Positions 8,149-15,734 of a stretch of 19,963 bases of DNA are shown one piece after another. Within the stretch, counting starts at the first letter, position 1. The number at the start of each line of letters is the position of its first letter. The notes under the pieces are model-generated. The model ran no database searches. It saw only the letters and a program-made list of their open reading frames with translations, and was not told where the DNA came from. Made by a program: the position numbers and the translations under genes. The stretch is from Haemophilus parainfluenzae (GTDB lineage Bacteria > Pseudomonadota > Gammaproteobacteria > Enterobacterales > Pasteurellaceae). The stretch is taken from the NCBI GenBank assembly GCA_018381425.1, contig JAGZRY010000007.1:1-19963 (forward strand). The letters are read 5' to 3'.

Positions 8149-8202
8149 ATTTAATCTAAAAATACAGTGAAAATTTGAATAACTTTTATATTATAGGAAA
8201 AT

Positions 8203-8237
8203 AATCCAGTTTTTCTTTAAGAAAGCTGGATTTTTTC
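8203..8237 (+). terminator. Rho-independent terminator after nagK
   Basis: AATCCAG (8203-8209) pairs with CTGGATT (8226-8232). The inner part can extend with TTTC and GAAA, and a run of T follows. Confidence 0.8.
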
Positions 8238-8283
8238 TTTTGTCTCTCTACAATCAGAATATTAATTTTTTAGTGAGGTTTTT

Positions 8284-9723
8284 ATGCTGACAGAATTTGG
8301 GAACAGGATTGAGCAAGGATTGACATGGGTTATCGAACATTTTGATGAGCCATTATGGAATATCACCATTGTTATTTTATTAGGTGTAGGTCTATTTTTT
8401 ACCATTACTACAGGTTTAGTACAGCTACGTCTTTTCCCTACAAGTATACGCGAAATGTGGTTTGGACGTGCGGCGGAAGGTAATTCTTTAACGCCATTTC
8501 AAGCTTTTGCAACAGGATTAGCCAGCCGAGTTGGCGTAGGTAATATCAGTGGAGTAGCAACAGCCATTGCGCTTGGTGGTGAAGGTGCGGTGTTCTGGAT
8601 GTGGGTAACGGCATTTATTGGAATGTCGAGTGCTTTTGCGGAATCTACCTTAGCACAGGTATTCAAAATTCAAGATAAAGATGGCTCTTTCCGTGGTGGC
8701 CCTGCTTACTATATTACACAAGGTTTAAAATCACGTTGCTTAGCGGTAGCGTTTGCAGTATCACTTATTTTTACTTTTGGTTTTGCATTTAATTCAGTGC
8801 AAGCAAACTCAATCGTAGAAGCGACTAAAAACGCTTGGGATTGGCAAGGTGAATATGTTGGTCTTGTTTTAGTGGTATTAACTGCCATCATTATTTTTGG
8901 TGGTGTGAAACGTATTGCGACCATTTCTAGTAGCATAGTACCGATGATGGCACTCTTTTATTTAATTATGGCGGTAATTATCTTGGGCATGCATATTGAT
9001 ATGATCCCGACGGTAATCACCAACATTTACAAAAGTGCCTTTACTTTCCAATCTACAGCTGGTGGAATGTTTGGTGCTTTAGTATCTAAAGCTATGATGA
9101 TGGGGATTAAGCGCGGATTATTCTCTAATGAAGCGGGGATGGGGTCTGCACCAAATGCCGCCGCCGCCGCTCATGTAAAACACCCGGTTAGCCAAGGTTT
9201 AGTGCAAATGCTTGGTGTATTTGTAGATACTATGATCGTCTGTACTTGTACTGCGGTGATTATTCTGCTTTCTGATAATTATGGTAGCGAAACATTAAAA
9301 AGTATTTCCTTAACACAAAACGCATTGCGTTATCATGTTGGCGACTTTGGTGTGCATTTCTTGGCTTTCATTTTATTGCTTTTCGCTTATTCCTCTATCA
9401 TTGGTAACTATGCTTATGCGGAAAGTAACATTCGCTTTATTAAAAATAAAGCGTGGTTTGTATGGTCGTTCCGTTTGGCTGTCTTATTCTTTGTTTATTT
9501 TGGCTCAGTAAAATCGGGCAATGTGGTATGGAATTTTGCAGATACCGTGATGGCAGTGATGGCTATTATCAACTTAGTCGCGATTGTTTTACTTTCCCCA
9601 ATTGTGTGGAAGTTAATGAAAGACTATCAGTGTCAATTAAAAGAAGGAAAAGAGCCTGAATTTAAAATTGACCTCTATCCTGAAATTAAAAAGCGTGTTT
9701 TAGAGCATCGAATTTGGAAATAA
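8284..9723 (+). CDS. Sodium:alanine symporter, AGCS family
   Basis: AGCS-family transporters bring alanine, glycine or glutamine in with sodium. The protein has 479 residues with about ten or eleven membrane helices. Family signatures are visible: FRGGPAYYITQGL from about 137, FWMWVTAFIGM at about 104-114, and NEAGMGSAPNAAAAAHVKHP near 283-302. Homologues include E. coli YaaJ and Bacillus AlsT; the exact substrate cannot be read from the sequence. The start MLTEFGNR has a GAGG-like site a few bases upstream. It follows nagK in the same direction but after a terminator, and carries its own GC-rich terminator downstream. Confidence 0.92.
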   Translation: MLTEFGNRIEQGLTWVIEHFDEPLWNITIVILLGVGLFFTITTGLVQLRLFPTSIREMWFGRAAEGNSLTPFQAFATGLASRVGVGNISGVATAIALGGEGAVFWMWVTAFIGMSSAFAESTLAQVFKIQDKDGSFRGGPAYYITQGLKSRCLAVAFAVSLIFTFGFAFNSVQANSIVEATKNAWDWQGEYVGLVLVVLTAIIIFGGVKRIATISSSIVPMMALFYLIMAVIILGMHIDMIPTVITNIYKSAFTFQSTAGGMFGALVSKAMMMGIKRGLFSNEAGMGSAPNAAAAAHVKHPVSQGLVQMLGVFVDTMIVCTCTAVIILLSDNYGSETLKSISLTQNALRYHVGDFGVHFLAFILLLFAYSSIIGNYAYAESNIRFIKNKAWFVWSFRLAVLFFVYFGSVKSGNVVWNFADTVMAVMAIINLVAIVLLSPIVWKLMKDYQCQLKEGKEPEFKIDLYPEIKKRVLEHRIWK

Positions 9724-9740
9724 GCATTTAATGAAATATG

Positions 9741-9770
9741 AAAGGCGGGGAATTCCCGCCTTTATTTTTA
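9741..9770. terminator. Terminator between the symporter gene and catalase
   Basis: AAAGGCGGG (9741-9749) pairs with CCCGCCTTT (9755-9763) over a GAATT loop and is followed by ATTTTTA on the plus strand. The opposite strand has a weaker T tract, but the hairpin also lies just beyond the 3' end of the catalase gene. Confidence 0.85.
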
Positions 9771-9795
9771 GATTTAAAATCTGTTTATAAAATTA

Positions 9796-9804
9796 ACCGC
9801 ACTT
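9796..9804 (-). repeat. DNA uptake signal overlapping the catalase stop codon
   Basis: AAGTGCGGT on the minus strand. Its first two A residues are the last two bases of the catalase TAA stop. Confidence 0.9.
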
Positions 9805-11329
9805 ATAACAATCCGCCTTGACCTAATGCTGGGTCAGTTTCACGTGCTTTTAATGCATCTTCAACTGTTAAGCCCAATGCTTTTGCAACGCCTTCACCAT
9901 ATGCAGGATCACACCAGTGACAGTTACGGATATGACGATATTTAATGAAATCAGGTGCATCGCCCATTGCAGCCGCAGTATTGTTGAACAATGCTTGTTT
10001 TTGCTCTGGATTCATTAAGTTAAATAATGCACGCGGTTGGCTGAAGTAATCATTATCATCGTTACGATAATCCCAGTGTGCTGCATCTCCGTTGATACGA
10101 AGTGGTGGTTCAGCAAAGTCTGGTTGTTGTTGCCATTGGCTGAAGCTGTTTGGTTCATAGTGCGGTAAGCTACCGTAGTTGCCATCTACACGGCCTTGGC
10201 CATCACGTTGGTTGCTATGAACAGGGCAACGTGGACGGTTTACTGGAATTTGACGGTAGTTTACACCTAAACGGTAACGTTGTGCATCCGCATAGTTGAA
10301 TAAACGAGCTTGTAACATTTTATCTGGGCTTGCGCCGATACCTGGAACTAAATTACTTGGTGCAAATGCAGATTGTTCTACATCAGCAAAGAAGTTTTCT
10401 GGGTTACGGTTCAACTCAAATTCACCCACTTCAATTAACGGATAATCTTTTTTCGGCCATACTTTTGTCAAGTCGAATGGATGATAAGGTACTTTTTCCG
10501 CATCTGCTTCTGGCATAATTTGTACAAATAGCGTCCATTTCGGGAAGTCGCCACGTTCAATTGCTTCGTATAAATCACGTTGGTGACTTTCGCGGTCATT
10601 TGCAATCACTGCTGCCGCTTCTGCATCAGTTAAGTTTTTAATACCTTGTTGAGTATGGAAATGGAATTTTACCCAGAAACGTTCACCAGCTTCATTCCAA
10701 AAACTATAAGTATGTGAACCATAACCATGCATATGACGATAGCTTGCAGGAATACCACGATCACTCATTACAACGGTTACTTGGTGTAATGCTTCTGGTA
10801 ATAATGTCCAGAAATCCCAGTTGTTCGTTGCTGAACGCATATTAGTGCGAGGATCACGTTTTACCGCTTTGTTTAAGTCTGGGAATTTACGTGGATCACG
10901 TAAGAAGAACACAGGGGTGTTATTACCCACTAAGTCCCAGTTACCTTCCTCGGTATAGAATTTTAATGCAAAACCGCGAATATCACGCTCTGCATCAGCT
11001 GCACCACGTTCACCCGCAACAGTGGTAAAGCGTGCGAACATTTCTGTTTTTTTACCCACTTCACTGAAAATTTTTGCACGCGTATATTTCGTAATATCGT
11101 GTGTGACAGTAAAGGTACCAAATGCACCAGAACCTTTCGCGTGCATACGACGTTCTGGAATGACTTCGCGTACGAAATCAGCTAATTTTTCGTTAAGCCA
11201 TAAATCTTGTGAAAGTAATGGACCACGTGGACCTGCAGTTAAACTGTTTTGATTGTCCGCCACAGGCGCACCATTTCCCATAGTTAGGTTAGTAGACGAT
11301 AAATGCGAAAAAGGGCATTGAGAACTCAT
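9803..11329 (-). CDS. hktE: Monofunctional haem catalase, hktE type
   Basis: This catalase breaks down hydrogen peroxide to water and oxygen. It has 508 residues, the length I recall for the H. influenzae small-subunit catalase HktE. Catalytic His63 ([13 protein letters not shown]) and Asn137 (VGNNTPVFF) are present. The haem-ligating Tyr346 sits in [12 protein letters not shown], with Arg342 four residues before it. The start MSSQCPFSH follows AAGGAG at a good distance. The gene stands alone: a terminator lies on its 3' side and a 257-base control region on its 5' side with an OxyR-like element, which fits peroxide induction. The stop codon overlaps an uptake signal. Confidence 0.97.
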   Translation of the reverse strand: MSSQCPFSHLSSTNLTMGNGAPVADNQNSLTAGPRGPLLSQDLWLNEKLADFVREVIPERRMHAKGSGAFGTFTVTHDITKYTRAKIFSEVGKKTEMFARFTTVAGERGAADAERDIRGFALKFYTEEGNWDLVGNNTPVFFLRDPRKFPDLNKAVKRDPRTNMRSATNNWDFWTLLPEALHQVTVVMSDRGIPASYRHMHGYGSHTYSFWNEAGERFWVKFHFHTQQGIKNLTDAEAAAVIANDRESHQRDLYEAIERGDFPKWTLFVQIMPEADAEKVPYHPFDLTKVWPKKDYPLIEVGEFELNRNPENFFADVEQSAFAPSNLVPGIGASPDKMLQARLFNYADAQRYRLGVNYRQIPVNRPRCPVHSNQRDGQGRVDGNYGSLPHYEPNSFSQWQQQPDFAEPPLRINGDAAHWDYRNDDNDYFSQPRALFNLMNPEQKQALFNNTAAAMGDAPDFIKYRHIRNCHWCDPAYGEGVAKALGLTVEDALKARETDPALGQGGLL

Positions 11330-11382
11330 TATTAACTCCTTGTATGTATGAAATAAGTAGGGTTGAAATAAATTTCGTAAAC

Positions 11383-11438
11383 ATCATACAAAAAGGTTTT
11401 GGCGATTGAAATCTATTAAATCAATCAAAATAATCTAT
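11383..11438 (-). promoter_or_regulatory. Catalase promoter region with OxyR-like half-sites
   Basis: On the minus strand TATGAT (11383-11388) can serve as a -10. Just upstream, two copies of TTAATAGATT place ATAG half-sites (11435-11438 and 11413-11416) exactly 22 bases apart, the spacing of alternate half-sites in an OxyR operator. The CTAT-type half-sites between them match poorly (TGAT, TCGC), so this is a partial match. Confidence 0.4.
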
Positions 11439-11484
11439 TAATTTGAAGGGAGGGGGGAATTTTGTATCAAATTTCATGAAAGGC

Positions 11485-11592
11485 TGTTATATTCGCTTTA
11501 AATGAGACAAAAATACTAGTCTAACTGAAAACAATTACGTCCATTCATATCTAATAATTACTTATTAGATATGAATAAAATTTTTATTATTT
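11485..11592 (+). ncRNA. Possible small RNA transcription unit between catalase and bcr
   Basis: TGTTATATT (11485-11493) is an extended -10 element on the plus strand. About 50 bases further, TTCATATCTAATAA (11544-11557) and its perfect complement (11562-11575) form a 14-bp hairpin with a TTAC loop, followed by TAAAATTTTTATTATT. A promoter plus a terminator-like hairpin with no open reading frame suggests a transcript of about 90 bases. It would converge on the 3' end of bcr. The hairpin is entirely AT except for two C:G pairs, so it is a weak terminator. It may instead be a bcr 3' end structure. Confidence 0.3.
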
Positions 11593-12786
11593 AGTTGAAT
11601 TGCAATGCCGATAAGTCAGGAAATAGTAAGAGAGGGCTGAAATAACTACGCAAGCTGCCATTGTATAGAGCATTGGTGCTGCTGTTTCCATTTTAAAGCT
11701 CGCTACTAGGGAACCCATTACTGCGCCGACACCAAAACGGACACTTCCCATTAATGAGTTTGCAGTACCTGCCATCGTTGGGAATTTTTCTAGAATAGAG
11801 GCGGTCGCATTGGAGGAAATTAATGGGTTTTGTCCTACAAAAAAGGCTACACCAATTGCCATTGACCAAAAACCAAAATCAAAAAGCGCGGTTAAAAATA
11901 ACCAAATTCCTGAAATGAATTGTACGGCAATACCAATTCGTAACATGGTTTCTGCACCTAGCTTCAATACAAATTTACCATTTAGATAAGATGCAGCGGT
12001 CATAATAGCAATATTGATCATAAAGAAATAGCCGAATTGATCGACAGGAATACCATAAATACCGATATAGACAATCGATCCCGCAGTGACGAAGGCAAAT
12101 AAACCACCAAATCCAAAAGAGGCTGCTGCCATATAACCTAACACTTCTTTTTGTTTAGAAAGCATCATGAAGTTACGGGCAATAATATTAAGACGCAAGG
12201 GAATACGATTTTCTTGTTTATGGGTCTCGGGAATAATGAAAAAGACAAGCAATGTCGCAAGAAATCCCATGATGCCAATTACATAAAAAATCATATGCCA
12301 GTGGAAATATTTCACGATATATCCGCCAATCACTGGTGCAACAAGCGGTGCAATCATAAAGACAAGTGTAATGGTGGACATGACTCGAGAGAGCTGATCT
12401 TTGCTAAATAAATCTCGTAATAAAGCTCCTGAAAGCACAACAGGGGCTGCTCCAAAGAAACCTTGAATGAAACGCAGAACAGTGAAAGTGCCAATAGAAT
12501 GAATGCCCGTTAAAATGATGGATGTGATAGCACCAATAATGACCCCTAATAAAATAATCGGTTTACGACCAAAGCTATCACCAAAAGGCCCCCAGAACAA
12601 TTGTCCTGCAGCCATACCATAGGCGAAGAATGTCAGCGTGTACTGCACTTGCTCGGAGTCGATATTTAAGTCTTTGGCAATATTTAAAAAGGACGGAATA
12701 TACATATCCACGCCCAAAGGTGGTAGCATTGAGAGGATGCCGAGCGTGGCGATAAAAATAAAGGTAGGTCTAATATTTTGACTCAT
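11587..12786 (-). CDS. bcr: Bcr/CflA-family multidrug efflux transporter (MFS)
   Basis: This is a major facilitator with 12 predicted membrane helices over 399 residues. Members of the Bcr/CflA group export drugs such as bicyclomycin or chloramphenicol, or small peptides, by proton exchange. The loop between helices 2 and 3 carries the MFS signature GPFGDSFGRKP (about 66-76), and helix 4 has RFIQGFFGAAP. The N-terminal LPPLGVDMYIPS with Asp in helix 1 is typical of this subfamily. The start lies one base after the rsuA stop, so the two are translationally coupled; this pairing also occurs in other gammaproteobacteria. The actual substrate is unknown. Confidence 0.9.
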   Translation of the reverse strand: MSQNIRPTFIFIATLGILSMLPPLGVDMYIPSFLNIAKDLNIDSEQVQYTLTFFAYGMAAGQLFWGPFGDSFGRKPIILLGVIIGAITSIILTGIHSIGTFTVLRFIQGFFGAAPVVLSGALLRDLFSKDQLSRVMSTITLVFMIAPLVAPVIGGYIVKYFHWHMIFYVIGIMGFLATLLVFFIIPETHKQENRIPLRLNIIARNFMMLSKQKEVLGYMAAASFGFGGLFAFVTAGSIVYIGIYGIPVDQFGYFFMINIAIMTAASYLNGKFVLKLGAETMLRIGIAVQFISGIWLFLTALFDFGFWSMAIGVAFFVGQNPLISSNATASILEKFPTMAGTANSLMGSVRFGVGAVMGSLVASFKMETAAPMLYTMAACVVISALSYYFLTYRHCNSTK

Positions 12787-12787
12787 A

Positions 12788-13486
12788 TTATTTCACTAAA
12801 TTGTCGATTTCTTCCTGAGTGAGTGGACGAAATTCGCCTTCTTCTAAGCTTTCATCTAATTCAACGTTGCCGATTCTCCAACGATGGAGTGTCACGACTT
12901 TATTACCCAGTGCGGCAAACATTCGTTTCACTTGGTGATAGCGCCCTTCAGAGATAGTTAGATTCACGTTGTAATCATCTAACACTTCAAGTTTTGCTGG
13001 CTTAGTTGGTTCTTTTTCGCCACGTAATAGAATGCCTTCTTCATAAGCTGAAGCATAATGCTTCTCAACCGGGTCAGCTAAAGTGACTAAATAGGTTTTT
13101 TCACATTGATGTTTTGGTGAGGTAATACGATGTGACCATTGACCATCATCAGTTAATAACACGAGTCCTGTCGTATCGACATCTAGTCTCCCTGCGCTGT
13201 GTAACTTGCCAGAAAGAGGTGGTTCAAAAAATTGATAAATAGTTGGATAGTCACCGTCATCATGAGAGCAAACGTAGCCCTGAGGCTTATGCAACATAAA
13301 ATATTGCCCTTCTTCTACCCAAGGCAACAATTCATCCTCAAAATAAATTTCATCTTCTTGGCTTACTTTGGTGGCACTATTTTTAATAATTTCACCGTTA
13401 ATTTTAACCGCACTTTGGCGAATGGACTTGGTAGCTTGTGAACGGGTTAAACCTGTATTCTCGGCAATAAATTTATCTAATCGCAT
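12788..13486 (-). CDS. rsuA: 16S rRNA pseudouridine(516) synthase
   Basis: RsuA makes the single pseudouridine of E. coli 16S rRNA (position 516). The 232-residue protein begins with an S4-like RNA-binding domain (MRLDKFIAENTGLTRSQA) and then the synthase domain. The catalytic Asp102 is in AGRLDVDTTGLVLLTDDG, and EGRYHQVKRMFAALGN near 179-194 is the family C-terminal motif. It is the middle gene of a tight minus-strand operon: 9 bases after the DUF1919 gene and 1 base before bcr. An uptake signal lies in the coding region at 13407-13415. Confidence 0.95.
   Translation of the reverse strand: MRLDKFIAENTGLTRSQATKSIRQSAVKINGEIIKNSATKVSQEDEIYFEDELLPWVEEGQYFMLHKPQGYVCSHDDGDYPTIYQFFEPPLSGKLHSAGRLDVDTTGLVLLTDDGQWSHRITSPKHQCEKTYLVTLADPVEKHYASAYEEGILLRGEKEPTKPAKLEVLDDYNVNLTISEGRYHQVKRMFAALGNKVVTLHRWRIGNVELDESLEEGEFRPLTQEEIDNLVK
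13407..13415 (-). repeat. DNA uptake signal sequence core inside rsuA
   Basis: ACCGCACTT on the plus strand, i.e. AAGTGCGGT on the minus strand, followed by TAAAAT, within rsuA near residues 24-26. Confidence 0.9.
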
Positions 13487-13495
13487 CGTAAACTC

Positions 13496-14125
13496 TTATT
13501 TTTGATTGAACCAGCTAACGTAATCAAATTGGTCGTAATATTTTTCGCCATTCCAACCGGAAAAGGTAAATAAATCACCCACTTCGTTTTCATTTTCAAA
13601 GCCTTTAATATAGAAAGCGGATTTAAACTCGGGATAAGGCTTATGGGTAAAGACCACTTTGTTCGGATAAGGCAGGTTATCAAAGGTTTGTAGGTCTTCA
13701 TATTTTGCACCTTTTCCACCATCTTTATCTGTCATCATAATAAACAAGTTATCTAGGTCTAAACGCTGTGAGCGAGCTTCCCACTTTTCCCGAGCCTCTT
13801 GTTTGGAGTGGTAGTGCATAAAGTGCACTTTAAGATCACCTAATAGGCCAACTGGATACGGTTTTTCTGTTTGTATAAATTGAAGCGTTTGTGCTTGATA
13901 GAATGTGATGTTTTGTAGATATCGAACAAAATCGCTTGGGTCTAAATAAAGGTTAACAAATGGAGAATTAAAAGGTTGATTTAGGTCATGCAAAATAAAT
14001 GCACCAACACAGTTTGCAGAAATTACTGACATGCCTTGGTTGGTTAACTGTTGTTGAAAGGTTTTGTTAATCGCTTTCCGTTGTAATTTATTGATGGCAC
14101 TTCTAAATTTAGAAAACAAACTCAT
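13496..14125 (-). CDS. DUF1919-family protein
   Basis: This 209-residue protein resembles the DUF1919 family, often found in capsule or exopolysaccharide loci of other bacteria; the biochemical role is unknown to me. The N terminus is basic (about 1-25, KLQRKAINK), then SVISANCVGAFILHDL and NLYLDPSDFVRYL, segments typical of the family. No signal peptide or membrane helix is seen, so it is probably cytoplasmic. The start MSLFSKFR follows AGGA. It is the first gene of the operon with rsuA and bcr, and has a promoter-like sequence upstream. No polysaccharide genes are nearby, so context does not explain its job. H. influenzae has, as I recall, a homologue in the same position. Confidence 0.8.
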   Translation of the reverse strand: MSLFSKFRSAINKLQRKAINKTFQQQLTNQGMSVISANCVGAFILHDLNQPFNSPFVNLYLDPSDFVRYLQNITFYQAQTLQFIQTEKPYPVGLLGDLKVHFMHYHSKQEAREKWEARSQRLDLDNLFIMMTDKDGGKGAKYEDLQTFDNLPYPNKVVFTHKPYPEFKSAFYIKGFENENEVGDLFTFSGWNGEKYYDQFDYVSWFNQK

Positions 14126-14153
14126 TATTTACATCCTGCATGTTTTTTGCGAT

Positions 14154-14182
14154 ATAGTAACGTTTTTGCTTATGAATGTGAA
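14154..14182 (-). promoter_or_regulatory. Promoter for the DUF1919-rsuA-bcr operon
   Basis: TTCACA (14177-14182, one mismatch from TTGACA) lies 17 bases from TACTAT (14154-14159) on the minus strand, about 29 bases before the DUF1919 ATG. Confidence 0.45.
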
Positions 14183-14260
14183 GAAAAGACAGAGGTGTGG
14201 TCGATTTCACTCATATTTTTGTAATAAATTTGTAAAATTTTTGCGGTATGTCACAAAATT

Positions 14261-14281
14261 CTCTTAAAAAGAGAGTATAAT
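14261..14281 (+). promoter_or_regulatory. -10 element of the malic enzyme promoter
   Basis: A perfect TATAAT lies at 14276-14281, 44 bases before the ATG. The preceding CTCTTAAAAAGAG (14261-14273) is a short inverted repeat in the spacer. No good -35 was found, so an activator may be needed; that is inference. Confidence 0.5.
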
Positions 14282-14325
14282 GGCGCAAATTTTATTTAAC
14301 CTAAGTGAAAATGGAGTATTTTTAT

Positions 14326-15600
14326 ATGAGCGAACAATTGCGCCAAGCTGCATTAGATTTTCATGAATTCCCAATTCCTGGAAAAATTGCGGTCACCCCA
14401 ACCAAATCATTAGAAACCCAACATGATTTAGCCCTTGCTTATTCCCCTGGTGTTGCAGAGCCTTGTTTAGAAATTGAAAAAGATCCTTCAGCAGCAAGCC
14501 GTTATACCGCTCGTGCTAACTTAGTTGCCGTGATTTCAAATGGTACAGCTGTATTAGGTTTAGGAAATATTGGTGCACTTGCCTCAAAACCTGTTATGGA
14601 AGGGAAAGGGGTATTGTTCAAAAAATTTGCCGGTATCAATGTATTCGATATTGAAATCAATGAGCATGATCCAGATAAATTAATCGATATTATTGCTTCA
14701 TTAGAACCAACGTTTGGTGGCATTAACCTTGAAGATATCAAAGCACCGGAATGTTTCCACATTGAAAAAGCGTTGCGTGAACGTATGGGAATTCCAGTAT
14801 TCCATGATGACCAACACGGTACAGCCATTATCGTCGGTGCGGCAGCATTAAACGGTTTAGAAATTATTGGTAAAAATATCGCAGCTGTACGTTTAGTGGT
14901 AAATGGAGCCGGTGCTTCAGCCATTGCGTGTACTAATTTACTTCGTGCATTAGGCTTCAAAAAAGAAAACATCACCATGTGTGACTCTAAAGGCGTGATT
15001 TTCAAAGGTCGTGGCGATAACATGGATGAAACCAAACAATTCTACGCGATTGAAGATAATGGTTGGCGCACATTAGCGGATGCCGTTAAGGGAGCTGATG
15101 TGTTCTTAGGTTGCTCTAAAGCAGATGCATTAAAACCTGAAATGGTGAAAACCATGGCAGAAAATCCATTAATTCTTGCATTAGCTAACCCTGTGCCTGA
15201 AATTACCCCAGATGAAGCCAAAGCAGTTCGTCCAGATGCGATTGTTTGTACTGGTCGCTCAGACTTTCCAAATCAAGTAAATAACGTACTTTGTTTCCCA
15301 TTCTTATTCCGTGGTGCATTAGACGTAGGTGCAACGGAGATTAATGAAGAAATGAAGTTAGCGGCTTCTTGTGCGATTGCGGGTTTGGCGAAAGAACAGG
15401 TGCCGTTAGAAATTATTGCAAGTTATGGTGCGTTATCCTTTGGTCCTGATTATGTGATTCCAACACCGTTTGATCCTCGTTTATTGTTTACTGTCTCTTC
15501 TGCAGTAGCGAAAAAAGCGATGGAAACAGGCGTTGCAACGCGGCCAATTACAGATTGGGCAGCTTATGAAAAACAATTAAAAGCGTTAGTTGCAGCGTAA
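14326..15600 (+). CDS. maeB: Malic enzyme, MaeB-like but without the phosphotransacetylase-like domain
   Basis: Malic enzyme decarboxylates malate to pyruvate with NAD(P). The 424 residues align from end to end with the catalytic half of E. coli MaeB (about 759 residues). Tyr39 (ALAYSPGV), Lys94 (GKGVLFKKF), metal ligands Glu136, Asp137 and Asp161/162 ([16 protein letters not shown]), and the nucleotide loop NGAGASA (193-199) are present. The frame ends after [16 protein letters not shown] and about nine more residues, at the linker before the phosphotransacetylase-like domain, which is absent. Downstream bases show no remnant of it. A GTG at 14305 extends the frame, but the ATG at 14326 has a GGAG site and matches the family start. 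Cofactor preference is not determined. Confidence 0.93.
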   Translation: MSEQLRQAALDFHEFPIPGKIAVTPTKSLETQHDLALAYSPGVAEPCLEIEKDPSAASRYTARANLVAVISNGTAVLGLGNIGALASKPVMEGKGVLFKKFAGINVFDIEINEHDPDKLIDIIASLEPTFGGINLEDIKAPECFHIEKALRERMGIPVFHDDQHGTAIIVGAAALNGLEIIGKNIAAVRLVVNGAGASAIACTNLLRALGFKKENITMCDSKGVIFKGRGDNMDETKQFYAIEDNGWRTLADAVKGADVFLGCSKADALKPEMVKTMAENPLILALANPVPEITPDEAKAVRPDAIVCTGRSDFPNQVNNVLCFPFLFRGALDVGATEINEEMKLAASCAIAGLAKEQVPLEIIASYGALSFGPDYVIPTPFDPRLLFTVSSAVAKKAMETGVATRPITDWAAYEKQLKALVAA

Positions 15601-15612
15601 TTTTACTTTCTC

Positions 15613-15660
15613 AAAGTGCGGTCAAAAATGATGATGTTTTTAACCGCACTTTGTGTTTTT
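15613..15660 (+). terminator. Inverted pair of uptake signals forming the malic enzyme terminator
   Basis: AAAGTGCGGT (15613-15622) and ACCGCACTTT (15643-15652) form a 10-bp perfect stem, extendable by A:T pairs after one mismatch, followed by GTGTTTTTTT. It contains two uptake signals and starts 12 bases after the stop. Confidence 0.8.
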
Positions 15661-15734
15661 TTATCTGTCTATGAAAGGAATGGTACATTCACGTGCCTTA
15701 AATTAATCAAAGGGTAGCGATTCCCTTAGGACTT

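Noticed and set aside
11544..11575. 14-bp palindrome as an insertion-sequence end or attachment site
   Set aside because: No transposase or integrase remnant, no direct repeats and no second copy were seen nearby.
14305..14325. GTG start for the malic enzyme
   Set aside because: It would include the GGAG ribosome site in the coding region, and the family starts at the ATG at 14326.
14502..15035. 177-residue open frame opposite maeB
   Set aside because: It is antisense to a well-conserved enzyme, has no recognisable protein features, and follows from codon bias.
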